Positions 1 through 13,884 of a DNA stretch of 64,000 nucleotides are shown piece by piece. The notes under the pieces were generated by a model, which was given only the letters and a program-made list of their open reading frames with translations, searched no databases and was not told the DNA's origin. The first letter of the stretch is position 1; each line of letters opens with the position of its first letter. The stretch is from the NCBI RefSeq assembly GCF_018812025.1, contig NC_063052.1:22015968-22079967 (forward strand). Reading direction: 5' to 3'. The stretch comes from Megalobrama amblycephala (lineage: Eukaryota > Chordata > Actinopteri > Cypriniformes > Xenocyprididae). A program made the position numbers and the translations under genes.

Positions 1-1560
1 GAATTTAAACTTACTGTTAAAAAAAGTATGTTCTATATGGTATGAATATGGAAAGCATGAATGAAATTCGGACTTAGTACATCCGGCATGTTGTTACTGT
101 CACGTGACCTACCAGCTTCAGTTGTGTCACTGCCTTTCATAAATCCTCTCCCGTGGCCTCATGGGATAGAGAATCTTGCTGGAAGTAGTAGGTCAAATAA
201 AGAATACTTTCCAAGGATGTGTGTTCGACTGTGCACGTACACTAGCATACACTTAAAAAAAATGAAGTGTACCCAGGGTTTAAATGAAGTTCCGGGTAAA
301 GATTTCCCGCTCAGAAAGTCCCTGGTCACGAGGTAGTATTTTTTGTTCGGGAACTTTTGGGGGTGGGACTTGGGCTCTGAACGTGCTGATTGGTTGAGTT
401 CATGCAGTGTTTTGATTGGTTGACTTCACGCAGCATTTAATTTCAATCACCATTTTTAAAAGTTTGTTGCGGTGTGGCAGTAATAGTGTGGGGGGGGGTT
501 CCTGGGACAAATTGTTCCGGGTAATTTAGGTGGAAACGCGGCTAATGTACCACAAGAGCGATTGTATGATGTCATACACCAATCAGTAAGCGCAGCGCTG
601 CTTCAAATCGAACACACCTACTGGTTGCCAGTGGCATTTCTAGCCTTCCATCATTACTGGGGCACAGGCCCCCTATCGAAAATGTGTCCCCATATTTTTA
701 TACTATTATGTATAAATTGTCTTTACCTGCTGTATAAAGTCATTCAGAAGCTGCATGCACAAATATCTGCTTCATCACTGACAAATGAAAGAAGACATTT
801 CCAAGTTTTTTTCCTGTGAAAACCATCAGGTCTAAAATATATAATATAAAACACATATAATAGGCTTAGTGAATCTGGGTAAGACAAAAACATGTTTTGG
901 AAGAAGAATTGATGATGTATTGTTAATTTTAAACAAAGAAAGTTACATAGTGTATCTTTCATGCAATAGTAGCCTATAATTTTTTTTTTCCAATAAAGAT
1001 TAGCATGCTTTTAAAAAATACTTAAATTAGCCCAACTACAGAAATGCTCCTGGACATGAGGGTGAGTAAATGATGACGGAATGTTCACTTTTAGGTTAAC
1101 TATCACTTTTTCCTTCAATAATTAGAGTTAACAGCTTCAATTTCTTGTGAACTCACATCATAAAGGAACATACAATAACACCTACTTATTAATGGAAACA
1201 TACATCTTTTATCCATTAGATTATTCAAAACATCAAAACAAGGCCTAATCTTCACCATCATCTACAGGTAGGCTGAAGTTTGTCAGGACCAGCCTGGGAC
1301 ATCATTATAACCAAACATAAAGGTCTTTTGGCATGTTATGAAGCTTGTACGGCCAGGCCTGTATTATGGACCTTGAGCCCCAGGGCCTCAGGCTGTCAGG
1401 GCCCTCCAAAGCCTCTGGCCTGAGGCTCGAGACTGCCAAAATAGGATGACCAGCAGGGCATATATATATAATACATATACATATATAATCAGCTGACAAC
1501 TATGGCCCCCAGAATCCTGGCGAATACAGCACAAGCTGACCACTAAAGCCCCTTAGCAGT
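1..1560. other. Intergenic, AT-rich, no gene seen
   Basis: I see no coding exon on either strand. The stretch holds AT-rich unique-looking sequence, a perfect CACGTG at about 110-115 of unknown relevance, a G-run near 490-498, and a TA-rich microsatellite near 1460-1490. The segment at about 300-550, with two similar 'TTGATTGGTTGA' blocks and CC/GG-rich ends, may be a decayed DNA transposon, but I found no clear terminal repeats. Confidence 0.5.
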
Positions 1561-3342
1561 AGGCTGACCAGACGTCCCATTTTTCCCAGGCCGGGACAGC
1601 CCCGTATTTCAGCTCCATTTTTAGTATCCCGACTTATTAATAAAAAATCATGTTTTGTCCTGTATTTCATCTTTCCTAAAAATGTCTTTATTACTGGGTA
1701 ATCATAGTAGTAGAAGTGTTCTGTCACGCAAAAACAGCCCAATCAATTAGTCGAAGAACAAAAGTAGGCCTACCATCCAATCACAATTGACCCTTCGCCG
1801 GGAGTTTGATTGACAGGCGTTTTAACCAATCATAACACCGAATCCGCCATTTTGTCCGACAAAGCAGTCAAGGGAGTTAGCATAGACAGTAAAAGAAATG
1901 GACACAGCGACCCCATTGGAACTCAATTGAGAGAAGTGAAGCCCATTTTTAGCGATTTTTAGCACTTCCGTTTCTGACGCGCAGACTCAAACTAAGCTTG
2001 ATGACGTCCGCAACCTGTCTGACAGATGTAAATCTTCTAGTAGCTGTGCGTGCAAACTGCCATTGTTAATCTTGCAGAGACGGCGAGCTTGAGCGGGGAG
2101 TTCTTTGGCGTGAGTGAGCAGGAGTAAGTATTCTGATTAATTATTTTGTATAGTATTTTAAAATGTAACGCCAGTACGCCATATTAAGATAATCACCCCG
2201 ATTGCCTGCGAGCTTCTCCTCCTGTCTCTACGGTAATTTCTCTACTGTGCGACAGAGAGTCGAGTGGTTATGACGCAATCGTTAGCCTATTTTTACAAAA
2301 ACTGTTTCTACGGGGCCATAATGTAACATAGAAGGTAATGGAGCCCTTTATACATTGTCTTGTATCTTAAGAAATAAATAATGGACAAATGGAGTCTTTA
2401 AACGCCTCAGATGTAAAGTTATTCACTGTCAAAGTGACGCCAAAATGAATGGGAGTCAATGGGGATGCTAACGCAAGTGAAGTTCTGCTACAAGATGGCG
2501 GCACCCGGCCGACTTCAACTTCCGGTCGACTTCCTTGGGCACTGGGAGTTAGTAATGTTGGTGGACTTGAACTTGAAAAATGATGTGTACTAAAGTCTTT
2601 CTTTGGTTGAAATGTGGTTCATTCATGTTTATTTGATGATATAAATGAACTAGTAAGAAGAGATGATCGGTTCATGAGCCGCTACAGAGCCACAAAACGG
2701 TAATTATTGCTTAAATGTGAGACTTTGTTTAATATCAAAAGTAACCTGCTCTTGTCTGTCTATACATTGTCAGTGTCCTCTTTGCTCCGCGATGTATTTT
2801 TCACTGTGACAATATGTGGCGCCGCAGGGCTTGTCAGACATAGTAACCGTAACTAAAGGAGGCGAGTCTTTGCTAACGGTCGATTAACTTGCCGTTAGAA
2901 AAGGCGGTCGCGCGCGCGCGCGCTCTCTGTCTCTCTTTCCTTGCGCGCTATTCAGTTCTCCTTGCGCCTGAATAGTCAAATGCACACATAGTTTTTCGAA
3001 ATGTCCATCGTGTGGAGTATCTCATGTAAATACAGTCGGTTATGGCTTAAATGGACGTAAATAGGTGGGTGAAAATCGGATATGTGTCAGTACATCCATG
3101 GATTTGGTCTTAAAAGGGATATTAGTAGCTTTGTAGCCTAATTAAATATTTGTCTGTCATTAATGTTAATCAAACAACAAAAGATGTTAAATAAATGTAT
3201 ACATGGTAAATAAACCTACTGTATCTTTATTTCATTTGTTAATTATTTAATTTATTAATCTCTATCGTATTTGTCGCATTGTTCGTAAATTTCTGCTTGC
3301 CGTACTGTATTCCACCATGAGAAATCTGGTCACCCTAACTTA
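1559..3342. mobile_element. Possible hAT-like nonautonomous element, composite
   Basis: The left end (GGCTGACCAGACGTCCC, near 1562) and right end (ATCTGGTCACCCTAA, near 3325) are roughly inverted. They resemble the widespread fish repeat ends reading GGTGACCAGAC. The interior includes a different GC-richer stretch (about 1880-2530, with 'acaagatggcggc') that may be a second insertion, and a CG dinucleotide run near 2909-2922. No exact target duplication could be assigned and no transposase reading frame was seen. The boundaries are tentative. Confidence 0.35.
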
Positions 3343-5290
3343 CTTAGCAGACCAACGTGAGCTGGTCCCCGGTTACTATTTTCAGTCATCTAATGTTAGC
3401 CTACCTAAACACTCATGTTTACCCGCACAACACTACAACCACCAGATCCAAAGGAAGCTTTTACCTCAAACCATAATGATGCTCAATAGCACTGACTCAC
3501 CACCTCCCCCAACCTCCCACCTGTAAAGTCTACTAGCCGCTGAAAGGGATGCATATGTGTATGAAATTACAGTACCGACCTCAGTGTAATAATTCTCCCT
3601 TCAACACTGCAATAATGCACTATACTGAGCACTACATTTCATATTAATGTCCCATTTATTGTTGCCCACTCCCGGTAATGTTCTTTGTATTTTTCTATTT
3701 CCATTTATGTTGCCTGTCTCATGCTAAAAGAGCACACTGGAGAAAGTACATATTGTTTAGTCTCCATTGCAGCAGAACAATAAACCTTGACTTGACTCGA
3801 TCATCCAGTGCCAAGGCTAGAATGTTTTCAATAAACCAAAGTGTTTCGTACAGACATAACTTTTTGCACGTATCCCTAACTTAATTGAAACTGGACGGTA
3901 AAGTGAAGACATTTCACTCAGCAATTTCAAGCTTTTAACCTGCAGTTTGTTGAAGGCCACTTGAGTGAATGGATGCTATATTTGAATGCTTTTTAGAGAT
4001 CAAGAAAGATCATCCTTTACATGACCTTTTGGAGTCTTGGATTGGAACAGTTTCAAATCTTCACCTACGGCCTTAAGATATGTCTATGAGAAGACTTAGG
4101 AGCATAATAGGCGCACATTGACGTAAGCTTTCAATGCGCCAAACAGATGGCATGCAAGCAGGCTGAAAGAGCCTTTTGCATGCCTGAAACTGGTTTGGAT
4201 AGTTGGCTGACAGGGTGTGTGACACAGCTGCTGCTAACCTTTATTCAATTAGCTTAGAGACTGACAATAGCACAGAGTAAACAAAATGCACAAGCAAGGG
4301 CTGAGCTGCTATTTCACTTCTATGATCATTCAGTTTGAGTCAGAGTTTGGCAAACTGTTCTGGTCTGGTCTACCAGTTGTTTATATAAAATATATATATA
4401 TATATAAAAAATCAGCATATGATCAGATTCCAAGACATTCATTCAAAATGGCCTATTTACAAATGACTTTGCTTTCAACCATCAATTTCTGATGTTAATT
4501 GGTATTACAGCACAAGGGATTCATTGTCAGTGAATAGGGCTAATTATTTATTGGTGTTTTAGGAAAAAAAAAAAAAAAAAAAAAGCCAGACCACATTTCC
4601 CAGCATCCCTATAGGCAGGAGCAGTAGACATTACCAAGTGATGTTTGGTATTGGTGCACTCATGGGATTCATAGTTCATAACAGTCACAAACAGGGAGCT
4701 GTTCATAATCCACATGTGGAAAGGGATAAAATGATGAATACAATACCCGCAATAACATTTAGCAGCGCGCCGTCACCGGAAAAGTGACGACGGGCTACCA
4801 ATGCCCATGAAAGTGTATGTGCACACAGTTACATAGAAAAATAGCACTGTCAAAAGTTAAGCTCTTTAAGGTTTCAACCTTCACTTGCTTTAAGCTTCTT
4901 TTTAACAAACTGTACGTTTTGACATGGCATCAAAAAGAGTCAAAAGTGGTAGAAGAAGTTCTGTCAAGAGAAAGGAACAGTCAGTCTACTATTTGTTTGT
5001 TTCAGGTTATATCAAATTCATACACACAAGGACAAGATTACGGACCCCCCATTGCACTTGAGGCCTTGCACAGTCTCGGTGGATGGTTCCAACAGTGAAC
5101 GGGCTCGACTGAGTTATTCAAGATGGTCTTGCAGTTACAAGGGAGGTAAGAGAGCAATACATTTCCTTTGAAAAGTAAGAAGTAGTTGCAAGAAAACAAT
5201 GAAAAGAAACATAAGAATTATAATCATAACAACAGCAATGATAATGCAAGCAATCGTAATAATAGAACAACAAGGTTCAAAAGGAAAAGA
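3343..5290. other. Intergenic, no gene seen
   Basis: AT-rich sequence without a supported exon. It contains a poly(A) tract at about 4563-4584 and a short TA run near 4390-4405. On the minus strand an AATAAA (plus TTTATT, about 4547-4552) could be a distal polyadenylation signal of the dbp transcript, but nothing here proves that the 3' UTR reaches so far. Confidence 0.45.
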
Positions 5291-7353
5291 CATTTAATTC
5301 CTATCATTAATGTAATAAAGTTATATATCCAGCACTGTTTTTTTTTTTCCTTTCCATTTTTATATATAACAGAATCATCCTCCAAAAAGAGTTGGTAGTG
5401 CACTATTCATTTCTGTGGAATTATACAGCCACCATTAGCTGGCTCCAAAAAAAATTGGACAACAATCAAGCAAAAAAGCCACAGTTTTGCTGATCAGCAT
5501 GGCGTGTTTTTTTTTTTTATAGTCATCCCAGACACCTGAGAAAACTGATAAGAAATCAGATCTGTCTTTTTTATCGGAAAGATACTACATTTATATATTC
5601 AAGTTATGCAAATTACATCTATAGTCACATATTCAAGCATATACTCATGTACACACATATATCTAGTGAGAGAATAGTTTAATATTTAATATATAATATA
5701 ATATTGTACTTTGTATGGTACAGTAGTATTAGGGTGCATGTCTTTTATGGGGGATGTGGAGTTAATTTCGAGGAGATGTATAGATATACTTGTGTAGGTC
5801 TATATATATACGATTCCTCATACAATGATCAATAATCATAAGAAATCATAAGAGAGCAAAGGTTATAGGCAAACAGGTTATAACTCTTGGGTAATGTGCG
5901 TTTGGGTCAAGAGACTGGGTGAGCACCATATAAAATGACGGTCGTAAACACAAAGAGTGTTTTTTTTCCTGCACCAGAAACATATGCATGCGCCAGCATG
6001 CAACTCACTCGCTGACCTGGGTGAGAAATGCCAAACCAGCACCGATCACAACGTCAAAAGCTTGAGGAAGAGAGAAAGAGAGAGAAACAATATTGCTGTT
6101 TAACAGTTCTGTGGTTCACGCCTTCAAAGAGTCTGTTTGTGACTACATATATATATATATACACACACACGTGTATATATACACATGTGTATATATATAT
6201 TTTGTACTGGCCATGAAATCCCACGTCCAGTTTGTGTCAAAAAGAGTTTGTGTGTGCATGTGGACGTATTTGCTTTAACATTTAAATATATACATGAAAA
6301 AATCTACACGTTTCAAGACTCCCACAGACATAGTGATAGGATGTAATGCCATCTTTCTCTCTCTCTTTCTCTGTCTCTCTCTCACCTCAGGATAAAACAA
6401 ACACACACACTGAATTTTAAGAAAAGGAATCAAAGATACCAAAACAAGTGCTTGAACAAACCCATGATGAAAAAAATGAAACTATACAGTTTTCATGTTC
6501 ACTATTTTTCTGTTTCCTTCCATTACTCTTACTGACGTTTGTCCCTTAAGTCTTGTTCTTCCTGACCTGCCTGGCTGTTCCTGATGTTGAAAATATATCA
6601 TTTAATGATAACGATCCTGACTTTTTCTTCATGTAGCCCTCATTCAGTCCAGCTAACCCAAACCCTCCCACCCATATATAAAATATACAAAAAGATTATT
6701 TCCAAAATCTCATCGCCTGCCTGCTTCTGCAAGTATAAAAATATACAGTTTTCCTATGTCAAAATCTTTCTCGCTCTCGCTGCCATCCGCGTTCCCTCCT
6801 CCGCCTCTTCATCTACTCTATTATAGCTGACCCTAACAGTTCAAAAATATACAATGTGTTTTTTGTCATAGAAAAAATGACATATCTACCACCTCCTGTA
6901 TAATTCTCTCTCTGAGAAAATCATCCTGTATAGAAAGAGGATGTTCACAAGGGCTACATGACATTATAAATTATCTGCCTTTATGATCCGTGAGTATTTA
7001 TGAGAGTTTGGATTGCACATCCGCAGTCAAGGTTTGGGGTGGTATCGTGGGAGAAGAGCCGATGCTTATGAAATACGCTTGTGCTTACATGTAGACCTTG
7101 TGCACATCCCTCGTGCTGGGGCTGATCAACTTTGAACCGCAATTTTCAAGTATTTGATTCAATTAAGCACCACCCCAGAAAATTCAACCGATCCCTGCAC
7201 GTACGAAAAGAAATTTGTGAACAGTATCGAAGTGCTTATTTGAAGCAATCGCTATGAGAAAACGCCATTCCAGGATGAGTTGAACAGCCCTTGAAACGCT
7301 ATTTCAAAAGCAGTAATTGTCTTTCTCTTCCTTCCATTCTTCCTTTCTCCTTT
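5291..7353 (-). other. dbp: Probable dbp 3' untranslated region
   Basis: This stretch follows the dbp stop codon (7354-7356) on the minus strand with no other exon. It is AT-rich with TA/CA microsatellites at about 6147-6200 and CT-rich stretches near 6355-6385. No unambiguous AATAAA was found close to the stop, so the true end of the transcript is uncertain. Assignment as 3' UTR is an inference from position. Confidence 0.4.
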
Positions 7354-7651
7354 TCATAAGTCTCCATGGCGGCTCTCGTATTTGTTGATGATGTTGCGAC
7401 AGCGGCCCAGCTCTTTTCGCATATCGGCAACCTCTTGTCGAAGGGCAGCGTTCTCCCGTTCCAGGAATGCTGCTCGAACTGAAATCTGGTTCTCCTTCAG
7501 CCGACGGGCATCTCGAGAACGTTTCGCTGCCTCGTTGTTCTTGTAGCGCCGGCTCCAGTACTTGTCATCCTTTGAGGGTGAAAAAGGGAAATGGGTCAGA
7601 TCATAATTACTGATGCATAATATATTATATTGGTTTTTAGACAATATTACA

Positions 7652-7701
<50 letters not shown>

Positions 7702-10700
7702 TGGTGTATACATATTTACACCAATTTTTATATTTATATTAGCTTTAATGTCATTTAATGCTCACTTAAAGTTATTCTTTACAAGAATGATTCATTTAAT
7801 AACACTGTTAAAGGATTAGTTCACTTCAGAATTAAAATTTTCTGATAATTTACTCACCCCCATGTCATCCAAGATGTTTATGTCTTTCTTTCTTCAGTTG
7901 AAAAGAAATTAAGATTTTTGAGGAAAACATCCCAGAATTTTTGTCCATATAGTGGACTTCAACAGCTACCAATGGTTTGAAGGTCCAAATTGCAGTTTCA
8001 GTGAAGCTTCAAAGGGCTCTACACGATCCCACCCGAGGAATAAGAGTCTTATCTAGCAAAACAATCTGTCATTTTCTAAAAAAAATAAAAAACAATATAC
8101 TTTTTAACCACAAATGCTCATCTTGCACTAACTCTGCTCTGCAATACACATTACGTAATTACGTTGGAAAGGTCACGTGTGACGTAGGCAGAAGTACCAA
8201 GCAAGTGTTTTCAAAGTGAACATGCAATGATTAAGTCAAACGGCCTTTACAAAAAAAGGTAAAACAACGATGTTGGACGATTTTGAACTTGGAGGAGAAA
8301 ATTTTCACCCTACCGTGGTACTTCCGGGGCACATCGCAGAGCTAGTGCCAAATGAGCATTTGTGGTTAAAAAGTATATTATTTTTTATTTTTTTAGATAA
8401 TGACCGATCGTTTCGCTAAATAAGACCCTTATTCCTCGTCTGGGATCGTGTAGAACCCTTTGATGCTGCATTTGATGCAACAACAATTTGGTAGCCATTG
8501 AAGTCCACTATATGGAGAAAAATCCTCGAATGTTTTCTTCAAAAACCTAAATTTCTTTTTGACTGAAGAAAAAAAGACATGAACATCTTAGATGACATGG
8601 GGGTGATTAAATTTTAATTCAGAATTGAACTAATCCTTTAAATGTAATCTTCAGCAAAAAATAAAAATGAAGACTGTAAATTTTCTTGTTCACTTGATTA
8701 GCATTTTAATGTTTAGTGTTTTATTTTACATTTATTTAGACCAAATAGTACAGAATTTGGCATTACAATAATATTAATTATTGGCTTCATATTAGTTTAA
8801 TTATTGGCCAGAATTTTAACATTAGTGAATCCTTTATCATAATTTTTCATAATCAGAATAATAATAATAACAATACAGTTGACATTTTTACAAGATGGAC
8901 TCTGATGCTAATTAAAACTCTATAATATACTTTAGATATTTTTTTAGTATTTAATTTTCATTGATTATTCATGGGCGTTTTTCCAGCAGCAATCTGGAAT
9001 CTGGATGACAATCTCTAAAATGAATTGCATGTAATACCTTCTGTTCATCTGGCACCAGCATCTTGCGGGCCTTCTTGATCATGGGCTGAGGCTTCAGCTC
9101 CTCCTCTGTGAAACGATGCCTACGCGGGTCAAACGCCTCCTGACCTGGCACACTGGACAGGGCGAGGTCGGCGGGGTCAGGATCAAAGTTCACCATGACA
9201 TCAGCCGCATTGGTGGGTGGCACCACCGGCGGAGGTGGGCATGAGGGGCTCGGAGAAGGGTCGGGTGGTACAGTTTGAGCTCCTGTTGAGAAAGAGGGAA
9301 GCATAAGGAAAAAATAGTCTCTCACATGTCGCAGACAGATGAAAACACCACGCGTCTGGGCTAAAAGCAAAGAGGATTATGAACAATAGATGTGTATGTT
9401 CCCTGACTAGCTGCAGCGGCTTGTTTTGGCCACAAGGGTGCACCAAAAACCAATGTGGACACTTGCCAATTTCAGCAGCTGGCAGGCAAGGTCGACAAGG
9501 CAACCTGCAGTTTCAATTCATGTTATAAACATCCAAAGAAACATAAAACTGACCCTAAAAGCGTTCACATTTTGTTCAACCGTTTAAATTTATTCGGCCT
9601 CGTTTTCCAGTGACAGCACTTTACATTGCTTACTTCAAGTTCCAATATATTCTTCCTCTTTTTAGTTTGAAATATGCTTTTAGAGCTGCTGATAACACCG
9701 AGATTGGAAGGCGAGCACTTGACGTTAATTATGATACATTAGCTGTAATGGCAGTTTCTGCTTTAGCGGTTCTGAGCCGCTGCTTTATATTATTTCTGAG
9801 TAATTTCTTACACAGATATAATGTATTTAGGATACACACATATAATTAAGAGCTAATTACAAGCATGTAACGTTTACTGTTGTATGCACCTTTAATCATA
9901 TCCTGTAACTGTTGAAATAAGATAATTCTGTTTATTGCAACAACCGAACAATCCAGCTTCAGACTTAAAACAGCTCTTGAAAGCCCAATTTGCTCATGTA
10001 AACATAATCAAATTCTTTGTAATTTAATAATGAGCTTCTAAGCCTGAGCACTCAGGAGGCCTGCCAAAGATTTGTTTTTCATTCATTAAGACAACACACA
10101 AAGAACAACACAAAGTGATATAGGAAGAATGTTACATAAAGCGAGCTCCCCTCCCACCAAACCGACGTATTGTCCAGTTCCTGTACTAATCCTCGTCTAT
10201 CTAAAATCTAGCAAGGAGGGGAAAAAAGTGTTTTTTCCCATGGGCATGCACAAGACCAGCTGTCCTTTGGGCCTCTTCCTTTCAATGCGGGAGGAGACAT
10301 AAACAAGAGACACAGCTGTGTGCACAATTCACATAGTACAAGCTATACAAACACACAATGACAATCAATGTTTATATTGCCATACAAAGGCAAGCCCATC
10401 TATCTGTCTATCCACACATAAGTTAATGTTCTTTTAATAAACATCATTAGAGCCACACATATCCATACACAGGACACACAACTTGATCTGTTTGAGACTT
10501 CCAAACGCAATCAAACATTTGTTTTACAATGATTAAAAGACTGATACCAGGCTTATGCATACATATCTCTTAAAAATATCTATCATTTTAGCTTTCTCTT
10601 TCTATTTCTCTCTTTCCTCCTTCTCCTTCCCTGTCCGTTCTTTCGCCTCAGTCTCTCTCTCCATTGCTCTCTGCATCGGCACGTGACAAGTCGACTGCAC

Positions 10701-13700
10701 ATGGCCCAAACGTGTGAGGGAGCGGGAGGGAGGGGGAGTGAGAGAGAAAGAGAGAGAGATTTAAAAACATGCAATGCACCCACCATCTCCAGTGGTCCTC
10801 CCTCTCTCTCTTTCTGTCCAGCATTTTGAAAATTCAAATGCATATTTTAGTCAATACGGTGTGAAATTTTGCACACTAATTTATATCAGTCTCAATTTAA
10901 CACTGTCCAAAAAAAAAACTACAGACATAATGGAAGTATTGCACTATGGAAGGATTTCTTTTGCTTGGTAAAGCTAAATTTGGTGCTTCCCCAAATATTA
11001 TCTGCTCTGATGATTATGCTGTAAAGAAACATTTCCACTTTCCACATGCACTAGTGGACACACACACACAGCTGTGCCCTTAAAGCTTCAAAGCCTGCAT
11101 TGCCCTTGGCATCCGAGGCCAACCGTTTCAGACATCCCATCATGCATCACTGCAGTCTACATGAATCGCTGAGACTGTCCTGCTCTTGTTCACACCAATG
11201 AACACACAAAAATACAAAAGTGGAGAAGACAAAATAACTGGTTATCATACAGACACGCACTAAAAAAATGCAACATGGTCACGTAACTATTTCCGACTAA
11301 CCAGTAAGCAAGCTATGTTAGCCATTATGATTCCACACAAAATCTAATGAAAAACTCATGAACGTTCTTACCATGCAGACACTCCGGACCTCCCAGCAAT
11401 CCAGGGCCCTGTGGCACATCTAGACCCAGTAAAGAAGATGATGAAGACGATGAGGACAGGGAAGAGATGGAGGAGGCGGAAGAAGAACAGGGCGGAGACG
11501 AAGAAGGTGGGCACTGGGAGCTCTGGCTGGGTACGGCCGATTGTGTGCTCTGAGAAGGGACCTGAGCGGCCGTACTGCATGTGTTTCCCGACGGCATGCA
11601 CCCCATACCGTTCTCCGTTAAGAACTCCTCCAGGTCCATGTACTGTAGCTGGAACAGGCCGCCGTCGCACGGCAATGTGCGCTCCCATAGCAATGGTCCG
11701 AGGAAGGCGGACTGGTTAGTGGAACGCAGGGTGCCGTTCCCACCATTCATGCCCCCGACTGCACCCAACGAATCCTCATCAGAGTCCAGAGGTTTGTCTT
11801 TATCTGAGAGTGGCAAAAAACAATAATCTGTTCAGTTTTTTTAATTTAATCATAAACAAATTAGCAAATATTTCACTGGAAAATTACAACAGCAATGTGA
11901 ATGTCAAAAAATTCTGGCTTCAGTCACACATACACACACATTACCATAGAACAGAGCTCATAATTTATGTAAATTAATTAAAATTTCTTAGGATGCCTGA
12001 AATATATGAGTGCCATATTGGTTATCAGCAGATATTAGAAATTTTTTAATTCAGCATTATTATAATATTTAAATCTTTTATTTTTATATTTTCAGTTTTA
12101 ATTTTAGTTTAGGTTTGAGTAATTTTAATGTGCTTTTCTCATTTTTTTTTTTAGTCTTTGTGTTTTTTAATATTTATATTTAGCTTTTTTATTTCAGTTT
12201 TAGTTTTAGCAATTTTAGTACTTCAAAATTTCAGTTTTATTGCCAAGGCAACATTTCTAATTAAAATTAAAAAAATAAGGTTCTTAAGTTTAAGTTTTTC
12301 ATCTAATATTTATATTTTAATTTATTTCAGAATAATCTCACCTAAAATTTAAAAAACTAATAATTTAATAACACTGTTAAATGTAATCATTAGCAAATCT
12401 CAAGCTGAATATTAATTTTTCATACTGTACATTATTATGTTGCCTAAATATACTGGTAGCATTAAAAAGACAGATAGGAATTCATTTTTATTTATGTACA
12501 CAATTTGCCATTTATCGGTTATCAACCATAACATAACGAATAATTGTAATGAACACTTTTTTTAATACCGGTGAATCCCTACGAATTTCCACAAACAAAC
12601 ATGGCGCCCATGCATAAGGCCGTACAGTGTGTTTAATGAATAAACAAATCTCATGTGAGTACGTGACCCTTGAACTGCTGCACCGTCACAGCTGCAATGG
12701 GCTTGGGAACACACAATTCCATGCCATAGGCCAAGATGGAAGTCTTTCTCTTTTGCTCGTCGCTCAGATGGAGAGATGAGAGATGGGGGGTGGGGGTGTT
12801 CTGGCTGGCAATTGAGAATGCTGCATGAGTGCTTCAGAGGGAAGCAGAGAGCTGAGCTGTCATCTCCAACACTGGAGCTTTTGAAGATGGAGCAGGGGAA
12901 TATGCGCTGCATAGTGATAGCTGGGAGAAAGCCGTGTTTTACTCTACAACAACAGTGTCCTGACAAATGGGAAGTGGAGGAATGTTCAAGAGGGAAACAG
13001 TAATAAATGGAAAAAGAAAAAAGGATATCGGTGGGGAGTGGGAGTTTTCAACAGTGCCAAACAAAGCACAGCAGCGGAAGCATCATCACAATGGAAAATT
13101 TACCAACAACAAACTCATATTTATAGAAAGAACAAATAAATTTTGACAAGACCATGTAAATCATTTACTAAACGTGTTGTCACGGTATTCATCCATCTCT
13201 TCCTGATTACTTTTAACCTCATAGCGCTGATGTGGCATCGATTATCCACAAGAGGGCGCAATTGAGCAAATAGTAATGTGTACATCCGTATTAAGACAAC
13301 ACCTCAATGCATTTTAGGATGGCATCCCTTTAAATGGCAGCCATGGGAGTTTCAGAAATCCCTTTAAGAGAGGGAAGAGGCCCCTAATTTCTTTAATTTG
13401 TAGTGAACCTGTCAATTCACATTATTTGTCAACGATTTATCCATCCAGCTGAGGAAACAGCCTGACTGAGTGAAGAATAGAAGATGTTTCCTGGTTGGAC
13501 AGAACTGAGGTAGATAAGTTCAGAGATTTGAAGGCAACAAAAGTTATATTGCTGCTCTCTATTTGTAATTTAACGACACCAAAATTCTTTCTAAACAAAA
13601 ACGATATTGTGGTTAACAGATTATCTTAACAAAGACACAATTTAAGAGACAAGCACTGTAACAGCAATAGTGGATAAGATAGTGAGAGATTCACCTTTCA

Positions 13701-13884
13701 TCTCACAGCAGTCTTTCCCTCTCTGGTCCCCTTTAATAGGCAGCTGAAGAAGGGATTTCAGACTGGCCATAGAATTATTCAGGTGGCCATTGGTGGTGGT
13801 CCCTGCAGGGTTAGCAGGACCGAGCTGTGGACTGGTCCCTGCTGGAAGGTCAGGTGGCAATAGCTGAGAAATTGGCCTGGACAT
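7354..13884 (-). CDS. dbp: D-box binding PAR bZIP transcription factor (DBP), 4 exons
   Basis: Coding exons, in transcript order: 13884-13695, 11803-11372, 9282-9038, 7569-7354. All have GT/AG borders and their phases join to 361 codons (360 aa plus stop). The protein starts [14 protein letters not shown]. Exon 2 has the PLLWERTLP and [12 protein letters not shown] activation segment shared by DBP/TEF/HLF. Exon 3 has the PAR region ([20 protein letters not shown] and [11 protein letters not shown], about residues 240-283). Exon 4 (residues 290-360) is the basic region ([20 protein letters not shown]) plus leucine zipper. The wording [12 protein letters not shown] favours DBP over TEF or HLF. 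Family knowledge: PAR bZIP dimers bind D-box sites in the nucleus and act as clock output. Start chosen because it is the first in-frame ATG after an upstream stop. The a/b paralogue cannot be decided. Confidence 0.95.
7658..7698. repeat. (TA)n microsatellite
   Basis: An uninterrupted TA run of about 40 bases lies in dbp intron 3, shortly upstream of the bZIP exon. Confidence 0.9.
7808..8641. mobile_element. TTAA-flanked palindromic DNA transposon in dbp intron 3
   Basis: The element is bounded by TTAA on both sides (7808-7811, 8638-8641). It begins AAAGGATTAGTTCA and ends TGAACTAATCCTTT. The arms pair for about 300 bases each, for example 'atagtggacttcaa' against 'ttgaagtccactat' and 'ccacaaatgctcat' against 'atgagcatttgtgg'. 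No coding capacity was seen. The TTAA duplication fits Kolobok- or piggyBac-type nonautonomous elements, but the superfamily is an inference. Confidence 0.85.
10680..10714. promoter_or_regulatory. dbp: E-box cluster in dbp intron 2
   Basis: A perfect CACGTG (10680-10685) is followed by CACATG (10698-10703) and AACGTG (10709-10714), between CT-rich and GA-rich microsatellite stretches. Mammalian Dbp is known to be driven by CLOCK/BMAL1 through promoter and intronic E-boxes, so this is a plausible circadian enhancer. Binding itself is not shown by the sequence. Confidence 0.5.

Noticed and set aside
12562..12966. 134-codon minus-strand frame in dbp intron 1
   Set aside because: No similarity to PAR bZIP proteins, and dbp exons 1 and 2 already join in phase without it.
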